This document shows positions 1 to 8,108 of a stretch of DNA of 31,537 bases, in pieces. This stretch comes from a virus, in the IMG/VR virus record IMGVR_UViG_3300045999_012996, positions 1 to 31,537 of that record, one strand, 5' to 3'. Each line of letters starts with the position of its first letter. Position 1 is the stretch's first letter. The notes below the pieces were generated by a model. It was not told the origin of the DNA. It worked only from the letters and a program-made list of their open reading frames with translations, and ran no database searches. A program made the position numbers and the translations under genes.

Positions 1-2650
1 AAGAAGCATCTAAAATTAATTGAACATTTTGACCTGCTTTGCCTGTATAGTCGTGTACTATTTTTCCTCCTTTAGTTTGTTGGGTTGGTTGAGAGCTATT
101 TTGGGTTTGGTTTGTAGTTTGAGTTTGAGCAGGGGTTGATTTATAAGATCCTTTAGGTTTAGGGACACTTAAACTTTCCAATTCAGTAGTCCATCCATTT
201 TTATCAACTTTATGAGATATCCCTTTAATTATAAACTCAATATTATCTTGATAATTTTTAGGTAAAATAATATCATTAATAGTATATTTTTGAAACAATT
301 TAGGCCCAGCTATACCATCAAGAGTTAGGTTTAAAGATATAGGGATAAAAAAACGAGAAATTAAATCACCCTTATTAGTATCAATGTCTCTTCTAGAAGT
401 TATATAAGTTTTACCTAAAGATTTTAATTCAGATATTTCCTCATTAGTGATAGAAAAATTTTTATATCTATCTAATAATTCTATAAGTTTTTCTTGGTCA
501 AAAGAAGAATCTAAAGCCTGCTCAGGGGTTGAATCATTTTCATAAGGAGTAACTTTATTAGGTATAATCCTATCAGTTAAACCAGCATTCCATTTTGATA
601 TAGCCACTGTATTAGCTCCAATGTCTTGCCCACTAGCTTGAGCCCCTATAGCTAATTGGGAGGATAATTTGTTTGTAATTTGACTATCAATTGAAGCGTC
701 TAAAACAAAACTTCCTTTTCCTTCTTTTACAATTCCAACTATTATTTCTGTAGGGTCAGGATCGGGTCGGCCAAAATCTTTAGGGGTTAAAGTACTATTT
801 TCATCTAGTACAAAATAAGTATTTTTATTTTCATCATAAGATAATTGTAAATTTGTTATCCCTACAAAAGCTTGGTTTATACTAGATAAAATTGATTCTA
901 TAAAATCAAGCCAACTAACATTACCTTCTTCATCAACATTTTCATCTAAAACTTTTAAAATTAAGTCCATATTAACATGAATATGCATAACAAGACCAGC
1001 TTGTTTTCCCTGGTTAGCTAAACTAAGAAAATGATTACCAGTTGTATTTACACCACAAGCAGTATTTATAGGACTTAAATCTACAAGATCTAATGATGTA
1101 GGAATTAAGCATACGTTAGGGTCAACTGAAAAAAGATTACTTGTTATATTACAAATACTAGGATAATTACCAGGAGTACCAGAAGGAATGTTTTTATAAT
1201 CAAAAAAGTTTATAGGGAGTGGATTAGTTGGGTTAGTTTTTGAATCATACTTATAAAAAAAGTTTTGGATTAACCAAAATAAAAATCCTAATTTTATATA
1301 ATAAGTTTCTCGAGTACCTCCATTCCACCATCCTGTACCAAGAAATCCTGAATTAAAAAATTTTAAAGTTGCTTTATCAAAAGCATATAAATCTGAAGGT
1401 ATATAGGATATGGTTTGAGCTCCAATAATGTTTTTAACAGCAGCCATGTCACTATCCAGATTCCCTACATCTAATTGTTTATATTTTATCTCTCCAGCTA
1501 TATAACCCGCTGAAGGGTCATCATCTAAGTTCTTTTTTAAGTTGGCTATAGCTATACCTAAAGGAGAATATTCACTTGGTTTAATAACTCCTGAGTCGAC
1601 TTCACCAGATGTGGTTGTTGGACTTTTAGCTGATAAAGATTCAATAATATCTCCATAAGTAGTAGCACTAATACTAATTTCATAAACATTATTAACTAAT
1701 TTCCAAGAAAAATTTGTTACCCAACCTAAAAATCCATCATAATTACCACTATTTTTTTCTCGTTGAGATTTTATAGCGTCTAAAATTAAAGTTTGGTTTG
1801 GAGGGGTTGAGGTAATATTTCTAGGTGGAGTATTTTGAACAATTTGGTTATTTTGGTCTACAACTGTATTCTCCCCAGGAGTATGCCCCATATATCCTGT
1901 TTGGGCGGAAACATTAGCTCCTTCTTCAAGTTCTTTAAGAACTTCTGGGTTACTAAAAGTCTTATTAAGATCTGCTTCATATTGAGCGACAATTTTTGGG
2001 TCGTTACTGGTGCTATCAGCAGGATTAAGAGAAGGGGGTGTAGGTGGTGGTTTTAAGTCAAGAAAAGTTTTATAAACACCATTAATAGGATTTTTAACCA
2101 AAATACCATTATTATCAAAATACATACTATGCCCCCATTCTAATAATAATGTATATTTTAATCTTAAAAATAAAGTTTCAATAATTGTAAATTGTTCTTT
2201 ACTAAAACATTTTATATTAATAGTTGCTGTTCTTAAAGAACCCCTACTTTTAGGTTTTACTTCTATAGATTCTATACCTGGGGGAGGGACTAAACCATAA
2301 GCTTTACTTGAATTAAATCCATAAGCCGCTGTAGAGTCTAATCCACTATAACTTGAGTCTTTAGGAAGACCCTCTTTTAAAGAAACACCAGAACCTTTAA
2401 GTGATGACACCCCATTAAATAATATATATTTTTTGGCTAATTCATTACCCTGATATTTGGTATCAATCCCAATTTCTTTGCATTTTTCATCACTAACGTT
2501 TACTCCTGAAGTAAGCCTAACCCAAGGATTTTTTCCGGTTAAGTACATTAAAGTTTCATTATCAGGTTGAAAAGAACCTAACTTTTTTTGTCTAAGATTA
2601 ATTTGCTCATTAACATAACTGTCAAAATTTTCACCTACTATATTTGCCAT
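1..2650 (-). CDS. Large baseplate hub-like structural protein (partial, 3' end outside window)
   Basis: The frame is open from the ATG at 2650 to the left edge, about 883 codons, and its stop lies outside. I read it directly from the sequence and checked the frame at both ends and in the middle. It starts MANIVGENFD. Near residue 168 it has an EWGHS motif in a beta-rich stretch, a proline-rich linker (PPPTPP) near residue 200, and around residues 810-825 a segment ending GWTTELES. That last pattern resembles the closing motif of gpD/gp27-type hub proteins (phage late control D family). After it comes a Gln/Thr-rich linker and the start of another domain (KIVHDYTGKAGQ). It directly follows the gp53-like gene, where T4 has its spike gene 5, so a hub or hub-spike role fits. 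The last domain could be a spike or a cell-wall hydrolase, but the visible part does not decide. No SD precedes the start. Confidence 0.55.
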   Translation of the reverse strand, partial: MANIVGENFDSYVNEQINLRQKKLGSFQPDNETLMYLTGKNPWVRLTSGVNVSDEKCKEIGIDTKYQGNELAKKYILFNGVSSLKGSGVSLKEGLPKDSSYSGLDSTAAYGFNSSKAYGLVPPPGIESIEVKPKSRGSLRTATINIKCFSKEQFTIIETLFLRLKYTLLLEWGHSMYFDNNGILVKNPINGVYKTFLDLKPPPTPPSLNPADSTSNDPKIVAQYEADLNKTFSNPEVLKELEEGANVSAQTGYMGHTPGENTVVDQNNQIVQNTPPRNITSTPPNQTLILDAIKSQREKNSGNYDGFLGWVTNFSWKLVNNVYEISISATTYGDIIESLSAKSPTTTSGEVDSGVIKPSEYSPLGIAIANLKKNLDDDPSAGYIAGEIKYKQLDVGNLDSDMAAVKNIIGAQTISYIPSDLYAFDKATLKFFNSGFLGTGWWNGGTRETYYIKLGFLFWLIQNFFYKYDSKTNPTNPLPINFFDYKNIPSGTPGNYPSICNITSNLFSVDPNVCLIPTSLDLVDLSPINTACGVNTTGNHFLSLANQGKQAGLVMHIHVNMDLILKVLDENVDEEGNVSWLDFIESILSSINQAFVGITNLQLSYDENKNTYFVLDENSTLTPKDFGRPDPDPTEIIVGIVKEGKGSFVLDASIDSQITNKLSSQLAIGAQASGQDIGANTVAISKWNAGLTDRIIPNKVTPYENDSTPEQALDSSFDQEKLIELLDRYKNFSITNEEISELKSLGKTYITSRRDIDTNKGDLISRFFIPISLNLTLDGIAGPKLFQKYTINDIILPKNYQDNIEFIIKGISHKVDKNGWTTELESLSVPKPKGSYKSTPAQTQTTNQTQNSSQPTQQTKGGKIVHDYTGKAGQNVQLILDAS

Positions 2651-2655
2651 AACTT

Positions 2656-2955
2656 TTAACTATTTAATAATTCATAATCTAAAAGAATTTCTGATATCTC
2701 AACTGGGATTCTGATTTGTTGCCCTAAAGGGGGGTATAGGGTATTAAAAGGCAATTTAGGATTAGCCATAGGTATTATCCACCATAATGAGGGATCATCA
2801 TAATATTCATTAGCGTATAAATCATACCTATCTTCTTCTTGTGAAATAACATAAAAATCAGTATCCCTATAGGCCACTTCAGGATATTTAGCCCCAGCAT
2901 AATATCTTTTTCCCTTAGGGTTTACTAAAATAGGTATTGTATTATATCGATTCAT
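2656..2955 (-). CDS. 53: Baseplate wedge protein, gp53-like
   Basis: This 99-residue protein fits the T4 gp53 family (Phage_gp53), whose members join baseplate wedges around the hub. Visible hallmarks are the early IPILVNPKGKRYYAG segment and the LysM-like core DRYDLYANEYYDDPSLWWII, followed by a Pro/Gly turn and QQIRIP near residue 83. The short length equals essentially the conserved core; T4 gp53 is longer (about 196 residues). It starts five bases after the stop of the 605-aa baseplate gene and ends five bases before the hub-like gene, so all three are probably co-translated. The leader is A/T-rich with no SD. The family call is from pattern recognition, without a profile search. Confidence 0.8.
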   Translation of the reverse strand: MNRYNTIPILVNPKGKRYYAGAKYPEVAYRDTDFYVISQEEDRYDLYANEYYDDPSLWWIIPMANPKLPFNTLYPPLGQQIRIPVEISEILLDYELLNS

Positions 2956-2960
2956 TATTA

Positions 2961-4778
2961 TTAAGGTGTAGGATCAGCGGGTAAACTAATAAAGTTAGAA
3001 TCTAGATCTATAATTTTATTCTCATCAGCAGCTATAGGTACAAAGTTAAATCCATCAACTTTAATAGCTATAGGTAATTGCATGCCTGTTATTTCCGTTT
3101 CAAAACCAGCGTCAAATATTGGGTTTAATGTAAAACCTTTTAATATACCCGGAACATTATTTAAATAATCCCCAAATGTAAGTTTAACAAAATTTCCACG
3201 TAAATATCCCTCATCACTATAGTTAGGTGCTAAAGATCTTATTAATCTATTTAATCTTTTATAAATAACTAACATCTGACCAACTTCAGGGGTAACTATA
3301 GTAAAACTTAAATTAATATTCCTCCCAAAACCATCATATCTATAAAAAGGATAACCTCTACCTACATAACTATATTCACTATAATTAGCATTTATACTAT
3401 CAGAAAAACTATCAACATAAGCCTGCCAATATAAGTATTGGTCAGTTCCTGGAGTATCAGCTTCAATTAAGTTTAAATAAAATTTAAATAATTGACCCTC
3501 GGGAGGGGTATTAGAGACATTAGCATATCCTCCTTCAGCGTTGGCTAATTTTTTATGAAGTTCTCGAGTTTTGTCTCTACTAAATTTATCATCTGAATAG
3601 CTACCATTATTAGTGGGTAAACCATACTTGTAAGGCTCAAACAAAGGTTCAGATATAAATTCACGAGATTGACTTACATCAGTGTAAGTAGGGTATATTT
3701 GACTAGGGCTTGATACTAAACCTTGCCCGTATTTAACACCAAATGTAATACCACTGGGGTCTCCATCTTCACTAATACCTTTTACTACCCCAGGGTATAA
3801 GTTAGAGGTCCCTAGATATCTAGTAGCATTTATCTCTCCAGCTTTAACATCTTTACCATAAGTTATAGATTTTCTTCCAACTTGGTAGGTTCTTAAGTTT
3901 TTAGGATTTTGACCTCCTTCTATAGGAGCGGGAGAAATATATCCTTCACTACCAATAGTATAAGTAGATCGTTTTATTTTTGTCTTTAACCCAGTAATAC
4001 CCGCTCCAGGACCTCCAGCGTAATTTAAAATTAGATCATTATCTAGGACAGCTACACCATAGTCTTTAGCTTTAAAAGCCTCGGCTACTGTTAAAGAAGG
4101 ATTAAGGACATTAGAAATAGAAGATATAAATCCTTGACCAAAAGCTTGAGGGCCAAAAATATCTATAGCACTAGTTAGGGTTCCAATATCTCCTAAGAAT
4201 GGAGTTTGAGAAGAATTAGGAGAAGATGAAGGTGTGGAAGGAGGGGGAGGGGGAGTATTATTTATAAAAGCACTTCCAATTTTAGATTTTTGAAGTAAAA
4301 CTAATCTATTAGAATTAGGTTGAGAATAAGAATTCTTATATAAAGTACCATATTTATCTCCTCCTAAACTAAAAGAAATATTACCCAAATTAATATTTAC
4401 ACTAGGTACATCAAAAGGAGTTACACCTAAAAGATTAAGATGAGTTCCTATAGCATTCACTCCAACTTGAGCTAAAGTATTAAGAGGAGAATATATATTT
4501 TTTGGATCCCCAGGTACTCTTGGATTTTGAGCAGCTAAAAGGTTAGTATTAGTTATAAATCTAAGCCCATTAAAAGTAGTAAATAATTTAGTTAACCTAG
4601 AAACATCCTCAGCTCCTCTTCTTAGAGCTCCATCTCTTAATATAAAATCAGAAGTACCAATTAGTCTTTCGTCCGGTATGGATTTAGTAATGAAAGGTTC
4701 CTTACTACTACCCAAATTAGGTCTATCAAGTCCATATTTTAAAGACTTGAGGTCTGTTTTTAGGTTAATTAAAGACAT
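2961..4778 (-). CDS. Baseplate / tail-tube initiator-like protein (gp48/gp54 position)
   Basis: A 605-residue protein that I place at the tail-tube/baseplate junction. Residues about 175-193 are a low-complexity Pro/Ser linker (NNTPPPPPSTPSSSP) dividing an N-terminal part from the rest. The C-terminal 170 residues form the best conserved-looking domain: WQAYVDSFSDSINANYSEY, then YVGRGYPFYRYDGFGRNINL, a helix with IYKRLNRLI, and FVKLTFGDYL. That order (strand, GR-x-x-P/Y, strand, helix, strand) resembles tube-like domains in phage tail-tube initiators. In T4, genes 48 and 54 follow the tape-measure gene 29; this gene follows the tape measure after one small ORF and precedes gp53, so the position agrees. 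It is larger than either T4 protein. Which of the two it matches, or whether it combines them, I cannot tell. Confidence 0.5.
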   Translation of the reverse strand: MSLINLKTDLKSLKYGLDRPNLGSSKEPFITKSIPDERLIGTSDFILRDGALRRGAEDVSRLTKLFTTFNGLRFITNTNLLAAQNPRVPGDPKNIYSPLNTLAQVGVNAIGTHLNLLGVTPFDVPSVNINLGNISFSLGGDKYGTLYKNSYSQPNSNRLVLLQKSKIGSAFINNTPPPPPSTPSSSPNSSQTPFLGDIGTLTSAIDIFGPQAFGQGFISSISNVLNPSLTVAEAFKAKDYGVAVLDNDLILNYAGGPGAGITGLKTKIKRSTYTIGSEGYISPAPIEGGQNPKNLRTYQVGRKSITYGKDVKAGEINATRYLGTSNLYPGVVKGISEDGDPSGITFGVKYGQGLVSSPSQIYPTYTDVSQSREFISEPLFEPYKYGLPTNNGSYSDDKFSRDKTRELHKKLANAEGGYANVSNTPPEGQLFKFYLNLIEADTPGTDQYLYWQAYVDSFSDSINANYSEYSYVGRGYPFYRYDGFGRNINLSFTIVTPEVGQMLVIYKRLNRLIRSLAPNYSDEGYLRGNFVKLTFGDYLNNVPGILKGFTLNPIFDAGFETEITGMQLPIAIKVDGFNFVPIAADENKIIDLDSNFISLPADPTP

Positions 4779-4782
4779 TTAA

Positions 4783-5007
4783 TTAAAAAGACCTTCCTTC
4801 AGGAGTATTATTTCTATAATTATTTGAAGGTGTTTCACCATTTAAATCTAACTTAGAAGGTTTAGGTTTAAATATTAAAAAAGGTTTACCATTTAAAGAA
4901 TATTCATTATGCAATTTAGATCCTTTGAAAAAAGGGATTATAGCATCTCCTCCATTTAAGTTAGAATAAATTGATCCCTGTTTGAGTAATTGGTTAATTA
5001 TCGCCAT
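4783..5007 (-). CDS. Small hypothetical protein in the tail operon
   Basis: A 74-residue ORF squeezed between the tape measure (16 nt after its stop) and the 605-aa baseplate gene (4 nt before its start). I do not recognise a family. The sequence is polar with short hydrophobic stretches (DAIIPFF, KPFLIF) and ends in an Asn-rich NNYRNNTPEG tail; there is no signal peptide or membrane segment. It contains a single Met, so there is no alternative ATG. An AATATTTATA-type motif ends only 3 nt before this ATG. Tight spacing on both sides and the shared strand support a real gene, perhaps a small baseplate or tape-measure accessory. Confidence 0.6.
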   Translation of the reverse strand: MAIINQLLKQGSIYSNLNGGDAIIPFFKGSKLHNEYSLNGKPFLIFKPKPSKLDLNGETPSNNYRNNTPEGRSF

Positions 5008-5010
5008 GAT

Positions 5011-5018
5011 TATAAATA
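5011..5018 (-). promoter_or_regulatory. AATATTTATA-type junction motif (copy 1)
   Basis: On the coding strand this reads TTAAATATTTATAATC and ends 3 nt before the ATG of the 74-aa gene. That is too close for a normal -10 element serving that ATG, so it would act on later genes or play another role. It belongs to a family of ten copies in this window. Confidence 0.45.
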
Positions 5019-5023
5019 TTTAA

Positions 5024-6991
5024 TTATTGCATTTTAGTAGATCCAACATTTAAGGCGGTGCCTACTTTAGTACTATCTAACATTATAGTACCTTCTTTAG
5101 ATAAAATTTGATTTAAAATGGTATTCATTTGATCCATTTTAGCTAATAATGGGCTTAAATCTATTGAAGGTGAAGAAATTGAAGTTTGAGTTTTTCCTTC
5201 TCCACCACCTAAATCAGTTCCTGCTATTACAGTATCTTTATCATTTAATTTAATAGCTCCTTCTGGGGCTAGGAGGGTACGTTTGCCGTATCCTCCTTCT
5301 GACATGACATCATCTCCTTTAAATGCTTGTAAAGCTCCATAAGTTAAAGCACCAGCAGCTAATCCTGCCACTACCGCACCTATAGGTCCAAATAAAAACA
5401 TCCCTGCTAACGCTCCTACCATGGTGCCTATAGCAACAGCTGAAAATTCTAATATCCCCGCTAATTTCTCAGCTGCTCCTGCTAATCTTTCCTGAACTGA
5501 AAGGGCGGTAGCTGCACCTTCGGCTTGTTCAGCTGTTCTATCTGCTGCTTCACCAGCTTGGGAAGCTATACCTTCTTGTTTTCTTAAGGCATCACTTAAT
5601 TCATCAACAGTTAAACCAGCGGCATCTGCTAAAGATTGTTGAGCTATAACATTCATTTGGGCGAACTCAGCTGAACTTCCAACCTGTTTGGCTATTTCAG
5701 CAGCTGCCCCAGCTGTGTCACCCTTTAAAGCTAATAATCTAGCTTGTTCTAGGTTTAGATCTCTACCTGTCAATAATTCAGCTTCTAATTCAGCTTCAAT
5801 ACTTGATTCAAAATCAAGTAATTTACCAGCCATTTTAGCTGTTTGTTCCATATTTAACCCAAGCATTTTAGCTTGAGCTACAGCTTTTACTAGACCACCT
5901 GGTGCTTTTTCAAGATTTAATCTTAAAGCTCCTGATATTTTGTTAGCTTCATCTAATACTTGGCGAGTATTAAACCTCATCCCAAATTCTTTTTCAGCAG
6001 CTACTAAAGTTTCTAATTGAGTATCTTTAAGACTTTCTAAGGATTGACCAGTAGCTAAAGACTGCATAGTCATATTAGCTAGAGATTCTTCAGATAGTTT
6101 AAGTCTTTCTCTTAAGAAAGTAGCTGATTCTAAAAGTTCAGAATCAAATATAATAGCTGTACCTCCTAAAGCGTTATTTAAATCTCCAACTGTTTTAGTT
6201 AAAGTATCAACATTAACTCCTATAGTATTACTAGCTATAGCGGTAGCAGCTAACTCATCATTTAAATTAACAGCTTCAACTTTACTTAAACCTAAATTTC
6301 TTTGAAGATCAGCTGTTCTTGTGTCTATTTTTTTTAAAGCTTCAAAACTCTTTTCTAAAAGAAATGAAAATATATCAGTTGGTTTAATAGCCCCAGCTAT
6401 ATTTTTAGCAAAGTTTTTAGTGACACCAGCTATACCTCCACCACTTGCTCTAGCGTCATCTAAAGCACTCCCAAGTAATTCAGCAGCTTCACCTGTGGCT
6501 CCAAAAGTTTTGAAAAGACCATTAGCTTCTCCAAGCATTCTACCCAGTAACCCAGTGCTGTCAACCATCTCATCATTTTGGTCTCGCAAAGTTCCTAAAA
6601 CAGTTAGTTGGGCATCTAAATTATTTAATAAATTATTCTTTTGTTCATTAGTGAGTCTAACACCATTTCTTTCTAAAACTTCAATTTTTCTTAAAATAAC
6701 TTGTTTTTGCTGTTCAATTTTTTCAATTTCTTTAGCTATATCCTTAGAAGCATTTTGTCCTCTAGTTATTTTATTTATAATCTTATCCTGTTCATTTAAT
6801 GATTTATTAGATATACTAACAGCTCTAGTTAGGTCTTGGCCTAAAGATCTAACTAAAACTTTAGCTGGACCTGTGAGTTGGTCCATAACCCCAGCTATAT
6901 CGGTTTGAAGAGAAGCATTTATACTTTGAAGAGATGAATCAATATCTCTAAAAGAATTTCTTGTTTCATTTAATTCATCATTAATAGCCAT
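5024..6991 (-). CDS. Tail tape-measure protein (gp29 role)
   Basis: A 655-residue protein with tape-measure features. The N-terminal half is helical and rich in Asn, Gln and Lys, with coiled-coil-like stretches near residues 60-145. The middle is Ala/Leu/Glu-rich helix. Residues about 517-553 are strongly hydrophobic and Gly/Ala-rich (GPIGAVVAGLAAGALTYGAL), a typical membrane-insertion segment of tape measures. The C-terminus has KLNDKDTVIAGTD and ends with MLDSTKVGTALN, a pattern common at tape-measure ends. T4 gp29 has 590 residues, so the predicted tail length should be similar to T4 (about 0.15 nm per residue gives roughly 98 nm). It follows the gp26-like gene and its overlapping ORF, where tail-assembly chaperones usually lie. 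A terminator and a promoter-like motif precede it, so it probably heads its own transcript. No SD. Confidence 0.82.
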   Translation of the reverse strand: MAINDELNETRNSFRDIDSSLQSINASLQTDIAGVMDQLTGPAKVLVRSLGQDLTRAVSISNKSLNEQDKIINKITRGQNASKDIAKEIEKIEQQKQVILRKIEVLERNGVRLTNEQKNNLLNNLDAQLTVLGTLRDQNDEMVDSTGLLGRMLGEANGLFKTFGATGEAAELLGSALDDARASGGGIAGVTKNFAKNIAGAIKPTDIFSFLLEKSFEALKKIDTRTADLQRNLGLSKVEAVNLNDELAATAIASNTIGVNVDTLTKTVGDLNNALGGTAIIFDSELLESATFLRERLKLSEESLANMTMQSLATGQSLESLKDTQLETLVAAEKEFGMRFNTRQVLDEANKISGALRLNLEKAPGGLVKAVAQAKMLGLNMEQTAKMAGKLLDFESSIEAELEAELLTGRDLNLEQARLLALKGDTAGAAAEIAKQVGSSAEFAQMNVIAQQSLADAAGLTVDELSDALRKQEGIASQAGEAADRTAEQAEGAATALSVQERLAGAAEKLAGILEFSAVAIGTMVGALAGMFLFGPIGAVVAGLAAGALTYGALQAFKGDDVMSEGGYGKRTLLAPEGAIKLNDKDTVIAGTDLGGGEGKTQTSISSPSIDLSPLLAKMDQMNTILNQILSKEGTIMLDSTKVGTALNVGSTKMQ

Positions 6992-7006
6992 ATTGGAAAA
7001 TTTTGT

Positions 7007-7014
7007 TATAAATA
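7007..7014 (-). promoter_or_regulatory. AATATTTATA-type junction motif (copy 2)
   Basis: The coding strand reads TTATATTTATAACAAAA, 15 nt before the tape-measure ATG and 9 nt after an intrinsic terminator hairpin. This placement is what a promoter starting a new transcript would show. Confidence 0.55.
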
Positions 7015-7051
7015 TAAAAAAATAAGACCCTTACTTATAAGTAGGGGTCTT
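7015..7051 (-). terminator. Intrinsic terminator after the gp26-like / overlapping ORF pair
   Basis: On the minus strand a hairpin with arms AAGACCC and GGGTCTT, plus an inner TACTTA/TAAGTA pairing, is followed by ATTTTTTTA. The hairpin spans 7024-7051 and overlaps the last codons and stop (7031-7033) of the 107-aa ORF. Confidence 0.85.
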
Positions 7052-7354
7052 TAAAAACTCAGGCGCTTTAATTTTACCTGTAGAGTCTATAATGGTTTTT
7101 TTATTTGGATTTTTAGATTGTTGGGCTTGTTGGGCTTGTTGTTTATCATTATAATATTTATTTATTCTATCAAATGTAAATTTTCTAAGCCAAATGGGCA
7201 TATTATATATAGTTTCCCAATCATATCCTCCTTGCCCATGAAATACTATTTCATGAATTTGAGTGAACAAATTTCTCCTATAGATAATTATCTCCTCAGA
7301 TGTCAGGGTAAAGAAAGCTTGGGCCAATTGGGAGGGGGAGAGGTCCATCTCCAC
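7031..7354 (-). CDS. Overlapping ORF before the tape measure; putative frameshift extension of the gp26-like chaperone
   Basis: This 107-residue ORF overlaps the end of the gp26-like gene by 59 nt in the +1 frame. Conserved-looking features are FHGQGGYDWETIYNMPIWLR followed by KFTFDRINKYYND, a pattern I associate with small proteins beside gp26 in T4-type marine phages, then a Gln/Ala linker and a Lys-rich tail. The nominal start is GTG at 7354, with ATG at 7348; neither has a spaced SD. The frame is open upstream only to a TAA at 7370-7372, so independent initiation or a +1 frameshift from the gp26-like gene are the two options. A frameshift at UUU_UUU_CCC (7359-7367) would give a fusion of about 331 residues. 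The position just before the tape measure matches gpG/gpGT-type chaperones; T4 gp51 is the positional analogue. The function is inferred. Confidence 0.65.
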   Translation of the reverse strand: MEMDLSPSQLAQAFFTLTSEEIIIYRRNLFTQIHEIVFHGQGGYDWETIYNMPIWLRKFTFDRINKYYNDKQQAQQAQQSKNPNKKTIIDSTGKIKAPEFLKTPTYK

Positions 7355-8027
7355 TATCGGGAAAAAAAGTTAAATCAACATCGGGCTGAATTTTAACTAT
7401 GTAATTTCTAAGTTCTCGAGCGTCTTTAGCTAGTAGATAATTATCTACAAATTCTCGTATATCTTTAAGTTCCCTATTTCCTCCTACAGAAGTTAAAATA
7501 TATTTTAATCTAGTAGACCCTTCAGGATTATTTTGATTAATTTTTTTCAAACCTTTTAATTCACTTTGAATTTTCTTTTCATCACCATGAGTTAAAAGTC
7601 TAAAAGTTACATCAGTACCTGTATGAGGTAAAGTATAAGAAAATTCATTTAGACCCTGGGTGAATAAAGACTCGTCAAGAAGTTTGTTTTCTAATTGAGT
7701 TAGGTCAACTGTATGGTTTTCTCCTTTGTAGGTAAATTCATAATCTTTACCATAACCTAAAATACGAGCAGCTATTAAAATAGCATTTTTATCCCCAATT
7801 AGAAGATCATCATAATTAAATTTAGTAATTATAAGTGATTGAAGTAATTTATCAATCATAGTACCATTTTGAATATAAGACTGGTTTGTTAGAATATCTT
7901 CTTCACGAGCAGTCATATATTTCATTTCAATCTTACCAGAAGAAAGAGGATTATCTTTTGGATATAAAAGACCTTTTGAAGGCAGTTCTATAACTTCAGT
8001 GGGTAACTTTAATTTATTAGTTGACAT
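7296..8027 (-). CDS. 26: gp26-like baseplate/tail-assembly protein (T4_baseplate family)
   Basis: A 243-residue protein matching the family of T4 gp26 (Pfam T4_baseplate). The N-terminal signature is ELPSKGLLYP at residues 14-23, followed by GKIEMKYMTAREEDIL (31-46) and a helix with IDKLLQSLII. The middle has a TYKGENHTVDLTQLENKLL segment, then a beta-rich part (YTLPHTGTDVTFRLL) and a Lys-rich region. T4 gp26 has 208 residues, so the length is in range. T4 gp26 is needed for hub assembly, and relatives near tape-measure genes may act as chaperones. The last 20 codons overlap the 107-aa ORF, and the C-terminus (GPLPLPIGPSFLYPDI) looks unlike a conserved domain, as expected if much of the conserved product is made by frameshifting. 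Promoter-like motif copy 3 and a terminator lie just upstream. Confidence 0.75.
   Translation of the reverse strand: MSTNKLKLPTEVIELPSKGLLYPKDNPLSSGKIEMKYMTAREEDILTNQSYIQNGTMIDKLLQSLIITKFNYDDLLIGDKNAILIAARILGYGKDYEFTYKGENHTVDLTQLENKLLDESLFTQGLNEFSYTLPHTGTDVTFRLLTHGDEKKIQSELKGLKKINQNNPEGSTRLKYILTSVGGNRELKDIREFVDNYLLAKDARELRNYIVKIQPDVDLTFFPDSGDGPLPLPIGPSFLYPDI
7359..7368 (-). promoter_or_regulatory. Candidate programmed +1 ribosomal frameshift site
   Basis: The coding strand reads ACT TTT TTT CCC GAT in the gp26-like frame. Phe-tRNA on the second TTT can slip +1 onto TTC, entering the frame of the 107-aa ORF. The same UUU-to-UUC slip drives the influenza PA-X +1 shift. It lies at the very start of the only window where a shift would work, between the +1-frame TAA at 7370-7372 and the gp26-like TGA at 7296-7298. 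A C5 run at 7334-7338 (CTC CCC CTC) is a second candidate. This is an inference from sequence only. Confidence 0.45.
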
Positions 8028-8045
8028 TTTAATAACTTTGTTTAT

Positions 8046-8053
8046 TATAAATA
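8046..8053 (-). promoter_or_regulatory. AATATTTATA-type junction motif (copy 3)
   Basis: The coding strand reads CATATATTTATAATAAAC, 18 nt before the ATG of the gp26-like gene and 14 nt after the tail-tube terminator hairpin. Confidence 0.55.
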
Positions 8054-8061
8054 TATGAGAA

Positions 8062-8089
8062 TAAAAAAGAGCGCGATAAATCGCGCTCT
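8062..8089 (-). terminator. Intrinsic terminator after the tail-tube gene
   Basis: A perfect 9-bp GC-rich stem (AGAGCGCGA / TCGCGCTCT, 8068-8089) with a 4-nt loop is followed on the minus strand by a run of T. It lies about 20 nt past the stop of the gp19-like gene. Confidence 0.92.
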
Positions 8090-8108
8090 CTTTCTGTGGT
8101 TATTTTTA

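Noticed and set aside
6321-6908. Plus-strand ORF of 195 codons inside the tape-measure gene
   Set aside because: It is antisense to a clear tape measure, reads as a Ser/Leu/Phe-rich mirror of an Ala/Glu/Lys-rich helix, and has no leader or neighbours on that strand.
7296-7380. A -1 frameshift in the gp26-like overlap
   Set aside because: The second ORF is in the +1 (equivalently -2) frame, so classical -1 slippage on T TTT TTC would not reach it.
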